Below are positions 36,320 through 45,114 of a DNA stretch of 64,000 nucleotides, in pieces; within the stretch, counting starts at the first letter, position 1; every line of letters begins with the position of its first letter. Source of the DNA: CAWIVH01 sp963839475 (lineage in GTDB: Bacteria; Acidobacteriota; UBA6911); NCBI GenBank assembly GCA_963839475.1, contig CAWIVH010000020.1:248001-312000 (forward strand), in the 5' to 3' direction. The notes beneath the pieces are model-generated. The model was not told the DNA's origin and made no database searches. It saw nothing but the letters and a program-made list of their open reading frames with translations. The position numbers and the translations under genes were made by a program.

Positions 36320-37810
36320 ATGAGCCTGCCGAAAGTAGCCTTTGCCTTGCTCCTGGCTGGTATTGCAGGCAACGCCATCCAACTTCCTGCCCAGATACTT
36401 GCCGACTACTCCGCTCATTTCACGGAAAAAGCCTGGCGCATCAACCTCTATCAAACCGGCGATGCGAAGACAGAAACGCTGACCATCGATTCGATATGTG
36501 AAGAACCCATCTGGCCGGGGAGCAGGAATCGTTTTACCTCCCCGCTCAATGTTGGCCGATACCTGTTGAAAGTGATAGATGTGGCCACCAATGAATTGCT
36601 CTACGCGCACGGATTCGACACCATGTTCGCGGAATACAAGACCACCTCTCCGGCCCTGAACGGTGTCCAGCGGGTTTTCCAGCATAGCGTTCGAATCCCC
36701 GAGCCGAAGCGGCCCGTGCTCTTCGTGGTGGAATCCCGTGACAAGAAAAACCTGCTTCACCCCCTATTCACACAGGCGATAGATCCCGGCGACTATCACA
36801 TCATCCGCGAATCCTCATCCGCGGGCGACTGGATCTATGAACCGGTGGTGGCAGGGGATCCGCGCGTCAGCCTCGATATTGTCTTCATCGCTGAAGGATA
36901 CACCGCGACAGCCCGCGAAAAATTCAAATCCGACGTCGACCGGATGACCCAAGCGCTTTTCGATACTGAGCCCTACAAGAGCGCCCGGGGGCGGATCAGC
37001 ATTCGCGCCGTGCACCGTCCCTCGCCGGAGAAGGCCATGGATGAACCGCGCCAGCGGACTTACCGGAAGACCACTCTGGATGCCGGTTTCAATGCTTTTG
37101 ATCTGGATCGGTATATGCTCATCGAGCAGAATCATCGTCTTCATGAAATCGCGGCTCAAGTCCCCTATGACACACCGGTGGTCCTGGTTGACAGTCCCCG
37201 TTATGGCGGCGGATCCATTGCTTTCTCTTATTGCGTCACCACTGTGGACAACGCCCGCAGCCCTGAAGTGTTTCTCCACGAACTGGGCCATTCCTTCGGC
37301 GGGCTGGCGGACGAATACTATGCCAGCGAGGTCGCCTATAACGACTTTTACCCCAAAGGGGTGGAACCGCTCGAACCCAACATTACCGCTCTCCTCGATC
37401 CGGCAAACGTGAAGTGGAAAAAACTCCTGACACCGGGAATCGGCATTCCCACCGAGCATGGCAAGGATGCCATCGATGCCTTGCAAGCCGAGCGCCTCGC
37501 CGCGAGGAAAGCCGCAGCGAAAGAAATGGCCGAGGCCAAGGAAAAAGGTGCCGATGAGGCAAAGCTCAAATCGCTCCAGAACAAAGCAACAGAAGCAGAC
37601 AAAGGCTTGCAGGCCAGGATCGAGGAAGTTCGCAATAAATATGCCGATCTGGCCGACAAAGTAGGGGTATTTGAAGGCGCCGGCTATTCGACCAAAGGCC
37701 TTTACCGGTCGCAAATGAACTGCATCATGATTGCCAGCCCGAAGATTCAGTTCTGCGCTGCGTGCCGTCAAGCGCTGGCGGCGATGATTGATTTCTATAC
37801 ATCTAAATAA
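36320..37810 (+). CDS. M64-family metallopeptidase (IgA-peptidase-like), exported
   Basis: A 496-residue exported zinc peptidase with a signal peptide (MSLPKVAFALLLAGIAGNAIQLPAQ). The catalytic motif is HELGHSFGGLADEY (His320, Glu321, His324), followed by 'YPKGVEPLEPNIT'. The N-terminal region reads 'ILADYSAHFTEKAWRINLYQTGDAKTETL', as usual for M64. Between the catalytic part and the end lies a charged helical insert of about 60 residues ('ARKAAAKEMAEAKEKGADEA' and on) that most family members lack. The ending 'YRSQMNCIMIAS...FCAACRQAL' fits the family. It likely cuts proteins in the periplasm or outside. Confidence 0.88.
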   Translation: MSLPKVAFALLLAGIAGNAIQLPAQILADYSAHFTEKAWRINLYQTGDAKTETLTIDSICEEPIWPGSRNRFTSPLNVGRYLLKVIDVATNELLYAHGFDTMFAEYKTTSPALNGVQRVFQHSVRIPEPKRPVLFVVESRDKKNLLHPLFTQAIDPGDYHIIRESSSAGDWIYEPVVAGDPRVSLDIVFIAEGYTATAREKFKSDVDRMTQALFDTEPYKSARGRISIRAVHRPSPEKAMDEPRQRTYRKTTLDAGFNAFDLDRYMLIEQNHRLHEIAAQVPYDTPVVLVDSPRYGGGSIAFSYCVTTVDNARSPEVFLHELGHSFGGLADEYYASEVAYNDFYPKGVEPLEPNITALLDPANVKWKKLLTPGIGIPTEHGKDAIDALQAERLAARKAAAKEMAEAKEKGADEAKLKSLQNKATEADKGLQARIEEVRNKYADLADKVGVFEGAGYSTKGLYRSQMNCIMIASPKIQFCAACRQALAAMIDFYTSK

Positions 37811-37873
37811 ATCCGCGGAAGAATCGCTGATCGTGCAAAAATTGAGAATATCCGCTAAATTTCAAAAGCTTGG

Positions 37874-37987
37874 TACCCCTGCCCTTAAAGCAGAGAAGTC
37901 TTTCCATAGCCCCGCGAAGAGCCGTCACTCTGGAAATCCTGCATTTCCTGTCGCGGGACTTCAGAAAGACCTCTCTGGTTCAGGGTA
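37874..37987. repeat. Nested four-stem hairpin between convergent genes
   Basis: Four consecutive stems nest inside one another: outer TACCCCTG (37874-37881) with CAGGGTA (37981-37987); AGAGAAGTCTTTC (37892-37904) with GAAAGACCTCTCT (37964-37976), one mismatch; CCCGCGA (37911-37917) with TCGCGGG (37951-37957); inner GGAAAT (37932-37937) with ATTTCC (37943-37948). It lies between the M64 stop (37810) and the FG-GAP gene stop (37980), and partly overlaps the latter. It may be a bidirectional terminator or a structured small RNA. Confidence 0.7.
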
Positions 37988-40900
37988 CGGGAGTGGTTGA
38001 GCCATTCGCCTGGTTGTATTCGTTCCAAGGCAACTGGATCCAGGAAATGGTATGAAATCCCATAGTCGCATTTCCGAGGATCTCCAGCCATCCCTGACTG
38101 TCCCGTCCAAGCCCGATGATCACCTCTTCGATTCCGTCGCTATTCACGTCGATGCAGGCCGGATGGGTTTCGCCAATCTGGTAGTAACTTATCCATGATG
38201 TCCGTATCCATTGCCGGAGGAGATATCCGAGCTGTCCATTCTCAAAGCTAGCCATCCAACCGCCTCCACCTTCCCCGAGGCCGACAATGATTTCGCTTTT
38301 TCCATTGCCGTCAATGTCGCCGATTGCCGGAAATGTAGCACCGTTTGCGGTGTTGTAGGAGACCCAAGGCACCTGCAACCAGCTTTTGTGCGCATATTCG
38401 CCGGTGTACCCGATGATGGCGAGGTATCCCTGGCCTCCATTTCCGAGTCCGGCGACGATTTCATTTTTTCCGTCGCCATCGACATCACCCACGGCGGGAA
38501 TGGCAGATCCGTTGGATTCGTTGTAACTGGTCCACTCCAACCGAATCCATTGCTGGAGTGCATAGGCCGCGTTCGCATTACCGAAAACGGCCAGCCAGCC
38601 TTCACCCCCCACCCCAAGCCCGACAACAATTTCGTTCTTTCCATCACCATCGACATCGCCGATAGCAGGGTAGGTCAGCCCGTTGGCGCTGTTGTATTCG
38701 GGCCAGTCTATCTGAATCCAAGCCTTGTGAGCGTATCCGGCAGATGCGTCATCGAGAATCTCAAGCCAGCCGGCACTGCCGGATCCCAGTCCGACAGCGA
38801 GTTCTTTCCTCCCATCGTTGTCAAGGTCGCCATCAGCCACATGGGTTTCTCCGTTGCTTGTGTTGTAAGCTGACCAGGAAACCTGAGCCCAGGCTTTATG
38901 GGCAAAACCGGTGTTTTCGAGGCCACGTGCTTCAATCCAACCTCCACCGCCTTGGCCCAGGCTGATGACCAAATCATCGCTGACAGACATTGTCGCGGTG
39001 CCCGTGAAATCGGCGGTGATCCCTGCGCTGAGATTGGCAAAAGTGGCAGATATTGGTGAAAAGGAATAGCTTGACTTAGTTGGGGTGACTGTTCCGGACC
39101 AACCGCAAGGGACTGCTGCGCTGTAATAGCCTGAGGAATCCGTGGTTGGCGGGCCTGGGAGGCCGTTCATCGCGACCCCCGCAATCGCCGCGCCCGCGGC
39201 GGTTCTGACATAGCCGGAAATTGTGTAAGCAAGTGGGACGCCGGCATAGTTCTGATTCGTCTGGTTAGTGGAAATCCCGGAATAGGTTAAGGACGCAGGG
39301 CTGAAGGAAAAACAGCCCAATATTGGCGTTACGGTGCCCGTGAATGGATTGGATACCGAGGCACTGTAGAACCCTGAAGCATTGGTCGCAGGACTGCCCG
39401 GCAGGCCCGACATCGTAACACCTGCGATGGCTGCCCCGCCCACGGTTCTGACATAGCCTGAAATTGTCAGTGCCCCCGTGGTTCCTGTGTAATTCTGGTT
39501 GGTTTGATTTGCAGAAACATTGGAATAGCTTGTGGATGCCGGGAGGAAGGAATAACCGCTTAAGGACGGAGTTGCCGTTCCAGTAAACCCACAACTGACC
39601 GCGGAGGAATAATAACCCGATGCGTCGGTCGTCGGCGGGCCGGGGAGGCCGTTCATCGCGACCCCAGCAATAGCCGCGCCCGCGGCGGTTCTGACATATC
39701 CAGAAATTGCGTAGGCAAGCGGGAAGCCGGTATAGTTCTGATTCGCCTGGTTAGCGGAAATCCCCGAATAGGTTATGGAGGCAGGGGTGAATGAAAAACA
39801 ACCTAGTGTTGGCGTTACGGTGCCCGTGAATGGATTGGACACCGAAGCACTGTAGAAACCTAAAGCATTGGTCGCGGGACTGCCCGGCAGGCCGGACATC
39901 GTAACTCCTTCGATGGCCGCCCCTCCAGCAGTTCTGACATAGCCTGAAATCGTCAGAGCCCCTGTAATCCCTGTGTAATTCTGGCTGGTTTGGTCAGATA
40001 TCACGTTGCTATAGCTGATAGAGGCTGGACTGAAAATGTAGCCTTGGAGGCTGGGAGTGGCTGTTCCAGAAAAGCCGCAGCTGACCACTGTGCTGTAATA
40101 GCCGGAGGCATTCGTGATTGGCGCGCCAGGGAGGCCGTTCATTGTAACTCCTGGGATTGCCGCCCCTCCGGAAGTTTTTATATATCCGGAAATGGTATAA
40201 GGCCCATTAAAGATCGCAGCGTAATTAGTGACCTGGCTTGCAGCTACATTGGTATATGCACTCGACGCCGGATTGAATGAATAGCACCCCTTCGCAGGAG
40301 TGACTGTCCCGGACCAACCGCATGTAATTGTCGCCGTATAGTTCCCCGAAGCGTCACTGACCGGATTGCCAGGCAGTCCGTTCAGTGTGACTCCAGCTGC
40401 TCCGACGTTTCCGGAAATGGTGTAAGGCCCATTAAGGATCGCCGCGTAATTAGTGACCTGGTTTGCAGCTACATTGGTATATATACTCGACGCCGGATTG
40501 AATGAATAGCACCCCTTCGCAGGAGTGACTGTCCCGGACCAACCGCATGTAACTGTCGCCGTATAGTTCCCCGAAGCGTCACTGACCGGATTGCCAGGCA
40601 GTCCGTTCAGTGTGGCCCCAGGAACCCCGGTGTTTCCGGAGATGGTATAGAAACCGCTCTGGGAGCCTGCAAAATCAATTCCGGTATTTGGACCAGTCGC
40701 TGTGATAGTTCGGATTATCCTGGTCGGAGAAAGGGCAAAGCAGGTCTTGCTCGCCCAGAAAGCCAGGGTTATCCCTCCGGCTGGTATTCTGCAGGTGTTG
40801 CTGTATATCCAGCGCCAAGATCCGCCTGCGTCGGTAGTGGCGAGTAATTGAGGACGGGCGGTGCAATTGCCGAGCGAATCCGAAGCGCAGCCTGAGATTT

Positions 40901-41036
40901 CAACATCTGAGATGGGCTGAAGCCCGGAAGTGGTCACAGAGCCGGCGAAAGAACAGCTTTGGGAGTAGGCTATTCGATCCGGGCAAAAAACAAAACAGAG
41001 AATTAATGCGAATCCAAGGTATTTTGTCACCTTCAT
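37980..41036 (-). CDS. Exported carboxypeptidase-reg-like repeat / FG-GAP protein
   Basis: About 1018 residues. The ATG at 41036 has GGAGG about 8 bases upstream, better than the GTG at 41045. After a signal peptide (MKVTKYLGFALILCFVFCPDRIAYS) and a first domain with Cys pairs, there are seven tandem beta-sandwich repeats of about 77-85 residues with the signature 'ISGYVRTAGGAAIAGVTMNG' and 'YYSAAVSCGFTGTATP'. They alternate in an A-B-A-B pattern. The last third has five or six FG-GAP/VCBS blades ('AIGDVDGDGKNEIVVGLG') with DxDxDG calcium loops. Both parts are typical of secreted adhesins. The converging M64 gene faces it across a nested hairpin. Confidence 0.82.
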   Translation of the reverse strand: MKVTKYLGFALILCFVFCPDRIAYSQSCSFAGSVTTSGLQPISDVEISGCASDSLGNCTARPQLLATTDAGGSWRWIYSNTCRIPAGGITLAFWASKTCFALSPTRIIRTITATGPNTGIDFAGSQSGFYTISGNTGVPGATLNGLPGNPVSDASGNYTATVTCGWSGTVTPAKGCYSFNPASSIYTNVAANQVTNYAAILNGPYTISGNVGAAGVTLNGLPGNPVSDASGNYTATITCGWSGTVTPAKGCYSFNPASSAYTNVAASQVTNYAAIFNGPYTISGYIKTSGGAAIPGVTMNGLPGAPITNASGYYSTVVSCGFSGTATPSLQGYIFSPASISYSNVISDQTSQNYTGITGALTISGYVRTAGGAAIEGVTMSGLPGSPATNALGFYSASVSNPFTGTVTPTLGCFSFTPASITYSGISANQANQNYTGFPLAYAISGYVRTAAGAAIAGVAMNGLPGPPTTDASGYYSSAVSCGFTGTATPSLSGYSFLPASTSYSNVSANQTNQNYTGTTGALTISGYVRTVGGAAIAGVTMSGLPGSPATNASGFYSASVSNPFTGTVTPILGCFSFSPASLTYSGISTNQTNQNYAGVPLAYTISGYVRTAAGAAIAGVAMNGLPGPPTTDSSGYYSAAVPCGWSGTVTPTKSSYSFSPISATFANLSAGITADFTGTATMSVSDDLVISLGQGGGGWIEARGLENTGFAHKAWAQVSWSAYNTSNGETHVADGDLDNDGRKELAVGLGSGSAGWLEILDDASAGYAHKAWIQIDWPEYNSANGLTYPAIGDVDGDGKNEIVVGLGVGGEGWLAVFGNANAAYALQQWIRLEWTSYNESNGSAIPAVGDVDGDGKNEIVAGLGNGGQGYLAIIGYTGEYAHKSWLQVPWVSYNTANGATFPAIGDIDGNGKSEIIVGLGEGGGGWMASFENGQLGYLLRQWIRTSWISYYQIGETHPACIDVNSDGIEEVIIGLGRDSQGWLEILGNATMGFHTISWIQLPWNEYNQANGSTTPVP
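39050..40650 (-). repeat. Tandem coding repeats, about 231 to 250 bp per unit
   Basis: The seven beta-sandwich units of the FG-GAP protein are visible at DNA level. Two copies at about 40210-40390 and 40441-40621 (period 231 bp) are almost identical. Further downstream the units alternate in two types, with a higher-order period of about 490 bp (for example the stretches at about 39163 and 39645). Confidence 0.8.
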
Positions 41037-41348
41037 TGCATCCACCTCCGAGTAGATCTCCGGACCTCAAAGCAAAGCTCCGCCCGTGAGGCCATGCCAG
41101 GCTGAATGGCGGGAAAACGCGGCAAATGACGCTGAGGGTTGAAAGAGAAACGGCTGAAATTGGACCCATCGGCTGAGCTCATGATGAACTCTCGCAATCG
41201 CCCTTCGGGATAGATCAGAATTCCTTGACGAGTATAACTCAGATCAGGAATTTCATCCTTCTGGTCAACATTGAGGCGCTGCCGACGGGCGCGTTACCCT
41301 TCTTCTCCATTTGTCTATGAATTCTCTTTTTCGTGGTAGATTTCGCAT
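41037..41348. other. Intergenic region, about 310 bases
   Basis: It separates divergent genes (the FG-GAP protein on minus, the MutS-like protein on plus) and should hold two promoters. I see no clear repeat or operator. Confidence 0.4.
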
Positions 41349-43148
41349 ATGAACCATTCTTACGATCCCGGGGCGCCGAAGATAGAATATTCCAGCAGAC
41401 TCGAGGCTAGGCGTAGCGCGGCGGCGCGGCGAGGCCAGCAAGATCAGTGGATGGGAACCCTGAGGCTGGCCACGGCCGCACTTGCGGCTGTGATTGCCTG
41501 GTTGGCGTTCAAATCCGCACTTCTCTCCCCCTGGTGGCTGATGCTCCCGGCAGGCGTGTTTACCGGTTTGGTCCTTTATCATGACAAGGTACGGCGGAAT
41601 CGCCAAAGCCTCGCACGGGCAATCGCTTATTATGAGAGGGGAATGGCCCGGATCGATGGCCGCTGGATGGGATCGGGGGAAAAGGGTGAAAGTTACCGCG
41701 ATCCGCATCACCCGTATGCCGACGACCTGGATCTGTTCGGAACCGGCTCGATTTTTGAGCTGATCTGTACGGCAGGAACCGGGTATGGCATAGATACGCT
41801 CGCCGGCTGGTTGAAGTCGCCCGCAACCCCGCACGAGATTCTCCGGAGGCAGGAAGCGGTCGCCGAATTAAAACCGCAGATTCAACTCCGCGAGGACCTC
41901 GCCATCCTCGGGGCCGACATCGGGTCGGCGATCGATTCGGAGGCACTTTCGACCTGGGGCTCCGGGCAGTCCATGGGCCCGCCCGGCGCAGTCCGGATCG
42001 TCGCGGCGGTTCTGGCTTTCCTTGGCATCTCTTCCTTACTCTGGTGGATATTCCGGGACGAACGGATCTGGTTCAGCATCGCAGCCACAGCGGAAGGGCT
42101 CCTGGTACTATGGTTGAGGCATCGCGTGCGCCATATTATTTTCGCAGCGGAAATGCCGCTGCGAAACCTCCTGATGTTGTCGCAGGTGATGCGCCGGCTG
42201 GAGAAGGAGCATTTTCGAGCCCATCTATTGCAGGAACTGCGCCTGGGACTGGAAGCCGAAGACAACCCACCCTCGCGGCAGATTTTGGCTCTCAGCCGCC
42301 TGATGACACTGCTCGATTCCAGGCGGAATGTCATTTTCGCCCCACTGGCTGCCCTCCTCCTCTGGGGAACACAATTCGCCCTGGCGGTCGAGAGCTGGCG
42401 AAATCGCTCCGGCGGATCGCTGCCCCGCTGGCTCCGCGCCCTCGGCGAATTCGAGGCTCTCTGTGCCCTGTCGGGGTACGCCTATGAGCATCCCGATGAT
42501 CCGTTTCCGGAAATCTGCGAGACCGGCGCTGTCTTCGAGGCCGACGAAATCGCTCATCCTTTGCTGCAGGAGGGCCGCGCCATTCGCAACGGCATCGTTC
42601 TGGGAGCCCAACCCCAGGTATTGCTCGTCAGCGGTTCCAATATGTCCGGGAAGAGCACATTGCTGCGGACGGTGGGCGCCAATGCGGTTCTCGCCCTGGC
42701 GGGCGGGCCGGTGCGAGCACGCCGGCTGCGCCTGTCGCCTTTGGCCGTTGCCGCCTCGATCAGGATCTCGGATTCGCTGCAGGAGGGGAGCTCTCGATTT
42801 TACTCGGAAATAACGAGAATCCGGACGATCGTGGAAATGACGAAGGGGGGAACCCCGGTCCTTTTCCTGCTGGATGAACTTCTACAGGGGACGAATTCGC
42901 ATGACCGGCGCATAGGAGCGGAGGCGGTCATCAGAACTTTGGTGCAGCGTGGCGCTGTCGGGCTGATGACGACGCACGACCTGGCGCTGGCGGAGATCGA
43001 AAAAAGCCTCGCGCCCCTGATCGCGAATGTGCACTTTGAGGATCACATTGAAGGCGGGCGCATCGCTTTCGACTACACCCTGCGCCCCGGCGTTGTCCAG
43101 AAAAGTAATGCTCTGGAGCTGATGCGCTCGGTGGGTCTGGATGTATGA
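41349..43148 (+). CDS. Membrane-anchored MutS-like ATPase
   Basis: A 599-residue protein that keeps only the clamp-helix and ATPase parts of the MutS family and adds membrane segments. Two helices at about 45-75 ('LAAVIAWLAFKSALLSPWWLMLPAG') and another pair near 220-260 precede the core. The ATPase carries Walker A 'GSNMSGKST' (about 428-436), 'SRFYSEI', and Walker B 'LFLLDELLQGTNSHDR' (about 505-511), with 'GLMTTHDLAL' as the switch His. The mismatch-recognition domain is absent, so repair is unlikely. These MutS-like membrane proteins have no settled role. No clear ribosome site precedes the ATG. It is followed 53 bases later by GH35. Confidence 0.85.
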   Translation: MNHSYDPGAPKIEYSSRLEARRSAAARRGQQDQWMGTLRLATAALAAVIAWLAFKSALLSPWWLMLPAGVFTGLVLYHDKVRRNRQSLARAIAYYERGMARIDGRWMGSGEKGESYRDPHHPYADDLDLFGTGSIFELICTAGTGYGIDTLAGWLKSPATPHEILRRQEAVAELKPQIQLREDLAILGADIGSAIDSEALSTWGSGQSMGPPGAVRIVAAVLAFLGISSLLWWIFRDERIWFSIAATAEGLLVLWLRHRVRHIIFAAEMPLRNLLMLSQVMRRLEKEHFRAHLLQELRLGLEAEDNPPSRQILALSRLMTLLDSRRNVIFAPLAALLLWGTQFALAVESWRNRSGGSLPRWLRALGEFEALCALSGYAYEHPDDPFPEICETGAVFEADEIAHPLLQEGRAIRNGIVLGAQPQVLLVSGSNMSGKSTLLRTVGANAVLALAGGPVRARRLRLSPLAVAASIRISDSLQEGSSRFYSEITRIRTIVEMTKGGTPVLFLLDELLQGTNSHDRRIGAEAVIRTLVQRGAVGLMTTHDLALAEIEKSLAPLIANVHFEDHIEGGRIAFDYTLRPGVVQKSNALELMRSVGLDV

Positions 43149-43201
43149 TCGGGACCGAGGGGCAAGGTCCTGCAAAGGTTTGAGCCATCCTGGAGGCAAC
43201 T

Positions 43202-45013
43202 ATGAATTCCATCCGCGCGCTCTTCATAGGAATGTTTCTGGTCACAACCGCCATCCTGCCTGGAGAGCCCCAAGCCGCCCGGCACACATTCGCCCTGTCG
43301 GGAAACGATTTCCTGCTCGATGGAAAACCCTTCCAGATCTTAAGCGGGGAGCTGCATCCAGCGCGGATACCGGTCGAGTACTGGAGACACCGAATTCAAA
43401 TGGTCCGGGCGCTGGGATGCAACACTATCGCGGCTTACATTTTCTGGAATTACCATGAGGCAGAACCGGGCAAGTTCGATTTTGAAAGCGGCAATCGCAA
43501 CATCTCCCGATTCATAAAAATTGCCCAGGAGGAGGGGATGTGGGTGCTGCTCCGGCCCGGGCCCTATGTCTGTGCCGAATGGGATTTTGGAGGATTGCCC
43601 CCTTACCTGCTAAAGCTCCCGGATATCAAGGTCCGCTGCATGGATCCGCGATACATGGCAGCTGCCGGTAGGTACATGACCCGCCTGGCAACATTGGCTA
43701 AACCGCTGATGGTGAAAAACGGCGGCCCCATTCTGATGGTCCAGATTGAAAACGAATACGGCAGCTATGGTAACGACCGGCAATACCTGGAGGAACTTAG
43801 AAAAACCTGGATCACAAACGGCATTGACGGTCCCTTCTATACCGCCGATGGGGCCACACCGCATATGCTCGAGGCCGGCAATATCGATGGTGCAGCCATC
43901 GGCCTGGATCCCGGCGACAGCGAAAAGGCCTTTAGCGAAGCCAAAACACGCAACCCCGACGTGCCTGCTTTCAGCAGCGAAACCTATCCGGGATGGCTTA
44001 CACACTGGGGCGAAAAGTGGGCCCGTCCGGATCCGGCGGCGCTCCTGCGCGAAATTCGTTTTCTTTTGGCGACTGGCAGATCCTTGAATCTTTATGTCGC
44101 ACACGGAGGCACTAATTTCGAATTCACCGCGGGCGCCAATGACGGGGGGAAAGGCTATGAACCCGACATCACAAGTTACGACTATGATGCCCCGATCGAT
44201 GAGCAGGGACGAGCCGCAAGCAAATACCAGATGATCCGGGACCTGATTTCAGAGTTTAAAGGTGCGCCGCCTGCAATACCTCAGCCCATCCCTGCAATGG
44301 ATATCCCGCCAATCGCCATGAGTCGATCGGCATCCCTGTGGGAAAACTTGCCACCGGCCGAGACCTCCGTTCAGCCGCAGCCCATGGAAGCATTCGGGCA
44401 GAATCAGGGCCTGATTCTCTATCGCACCAGGCTTTCCGGTCACAAAAGCGGAAAGCTCAACATCAAGGAGCTGCACGATTATGCTCTGGTTTTCGTGGAC
44501 GGTGTTTTTGCCGGCAAGCTCGACCGTCGAGAAGGAGAAAGCTCAGCGGAAATCCCCCGGGGAAAAGACAAGAATCCGGTCCTGGACATACTGGTCGAGG
44601 CGATGGGCCGGATCAATTTCGGGCCCGCTATTATCGACCGCAAAGGAATCACGGAACGAGTCACGCTCAATCGCATGACCTTGATGAACTGGGAGGTGTT
44701 CAAACTCCCTCTGGATGGATCCTACATTTCCAGCCTCCAACCGGCCGGCGCAACGGCCTCGCGTCCAGGTCTGTTTTTCAAGGGGACTTTTGAACTCTCT
44801 GAAGTTGCCGACACCTTTTTCGACATGACCGGCTACAAAAAGGGGATCGTATGGGTCAACGGCCACAACCTCGGGAGGTACTGGGAAATCGGTCCGCAGA
44901 AGAGACTCTACTGCCCCGGTCCATGGCTGAAAAAAGGCCGGAATGAGATTCTTGTTTTCGACCTGCATGTCATGGAGCCGGCGACGGTCAAGGGAATGCG
45001 AACGCTGGAATGA
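43202..45013 (+). CDS. GH35 beta-galactosidase, exported
   Basis: A 603-residue beta-galactosidase of family GH35 with a signal peptide (MNSIRALFIGMFLVTTAILP). The TIM-barrel holds 'EYWRHRIQMVRALGCNTI', 'FWNYHEAEPGKFDF', 'RPGPYVCAEWDFGGLP', 'VQIENEYGSYG' with acid/base Glu185, and 'FSSETYPGWLTHWGE' with nucleophile Glu260. The C-terminal jelly-roll ends 'KKGIVWVNGHNLGRYWEIGPQ', as in this family. It acts on terminal beta-galactose of galactans or galactosides, in the periplasm or outside. It is probably co-transcribed with the MutS-like gene, and is followed by a terminator. Confidence 0.94.
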   Translation: MNSIRALFIGMFLVTTAILPGEPQAARHTFALSGNDFLLDGKPFQILSGELHPARIPVEYWRHRIQMVRALGCNTIAAYIFWNYHEAEPGKFDFESGNRNISRFIKIAQEEGMWVLLRPGPYVCAEWDFGGLPPYLLKLPDIKVRCMDPRYMAAAGRYMTRLATLAKPLMVKNGGPILMVQIENEYGSYGNDRQYLEELRKTWITNGIDGPFYTADGATPHMLEAGNIDGAAIGLDPGDSEKAFSEAKTRNPDVPAFSSETYPGWLTHWGEKWARPDPAALLREIRFLLATGRSLNLYVAHGGTNFEFTAGANDGGKGYEPDITSYDYDAPIDEQGRAASKYQMIRDLISEFKGAPPAIPQPIPAMDIPPIAMSRSASLWENLPPAETSVQPQPMEAFGQNQGLILYRTRLSGHKSGKLNIKELHDYALVFVDGVFAGKLDRREGESSAEIPRGKDKNPVLDILVEAMGRINFGPAIIDRKGITERVTLNRMTLMNWEVFKLPLDGSYISSLQPAGATASRPGLFFKGTFELSEVADTFFDMTGYKKGIVWVNGHNLGRYWEIGPQKRLYCPGPWLKKGRNEILVFDLHVMEPATVKGMRTLE

Positions 45014-45022
45014 GCCGTAGCG

Positions 45023-45060
45023 CGGGAACGTAATAGTGCCCGCCTGCGTTCCCGTTTCTT
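45023..45060 (+). terminator. Rho-independent-like terminator after GH35
   Basis: CGGGAACG (45023-45030) pairs with CGTTCCCG (45047-45054), and TTTCTTCATT follows. It lies 10 bases after the GH35 stop, in the expected orientation. Confidence 0.65.
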
Positions 45061-45114
45061 CATTCGGCGTCTTGATTCTAAAGGCCTGCGGCTGTTAATT
45101 CGCCACATCAGCGA

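Noticed and set aside
36680..36710. GTTCGAATCC, as in a tRNA T-arm
   Set aside because: It lies inside the M64 coding region and no cloverleaf can be formed around it.
36815..37771. A 318-codon minus-strand frame
   Set aside because: Antisense of the M64 peptidase, which has the HELGH motif.
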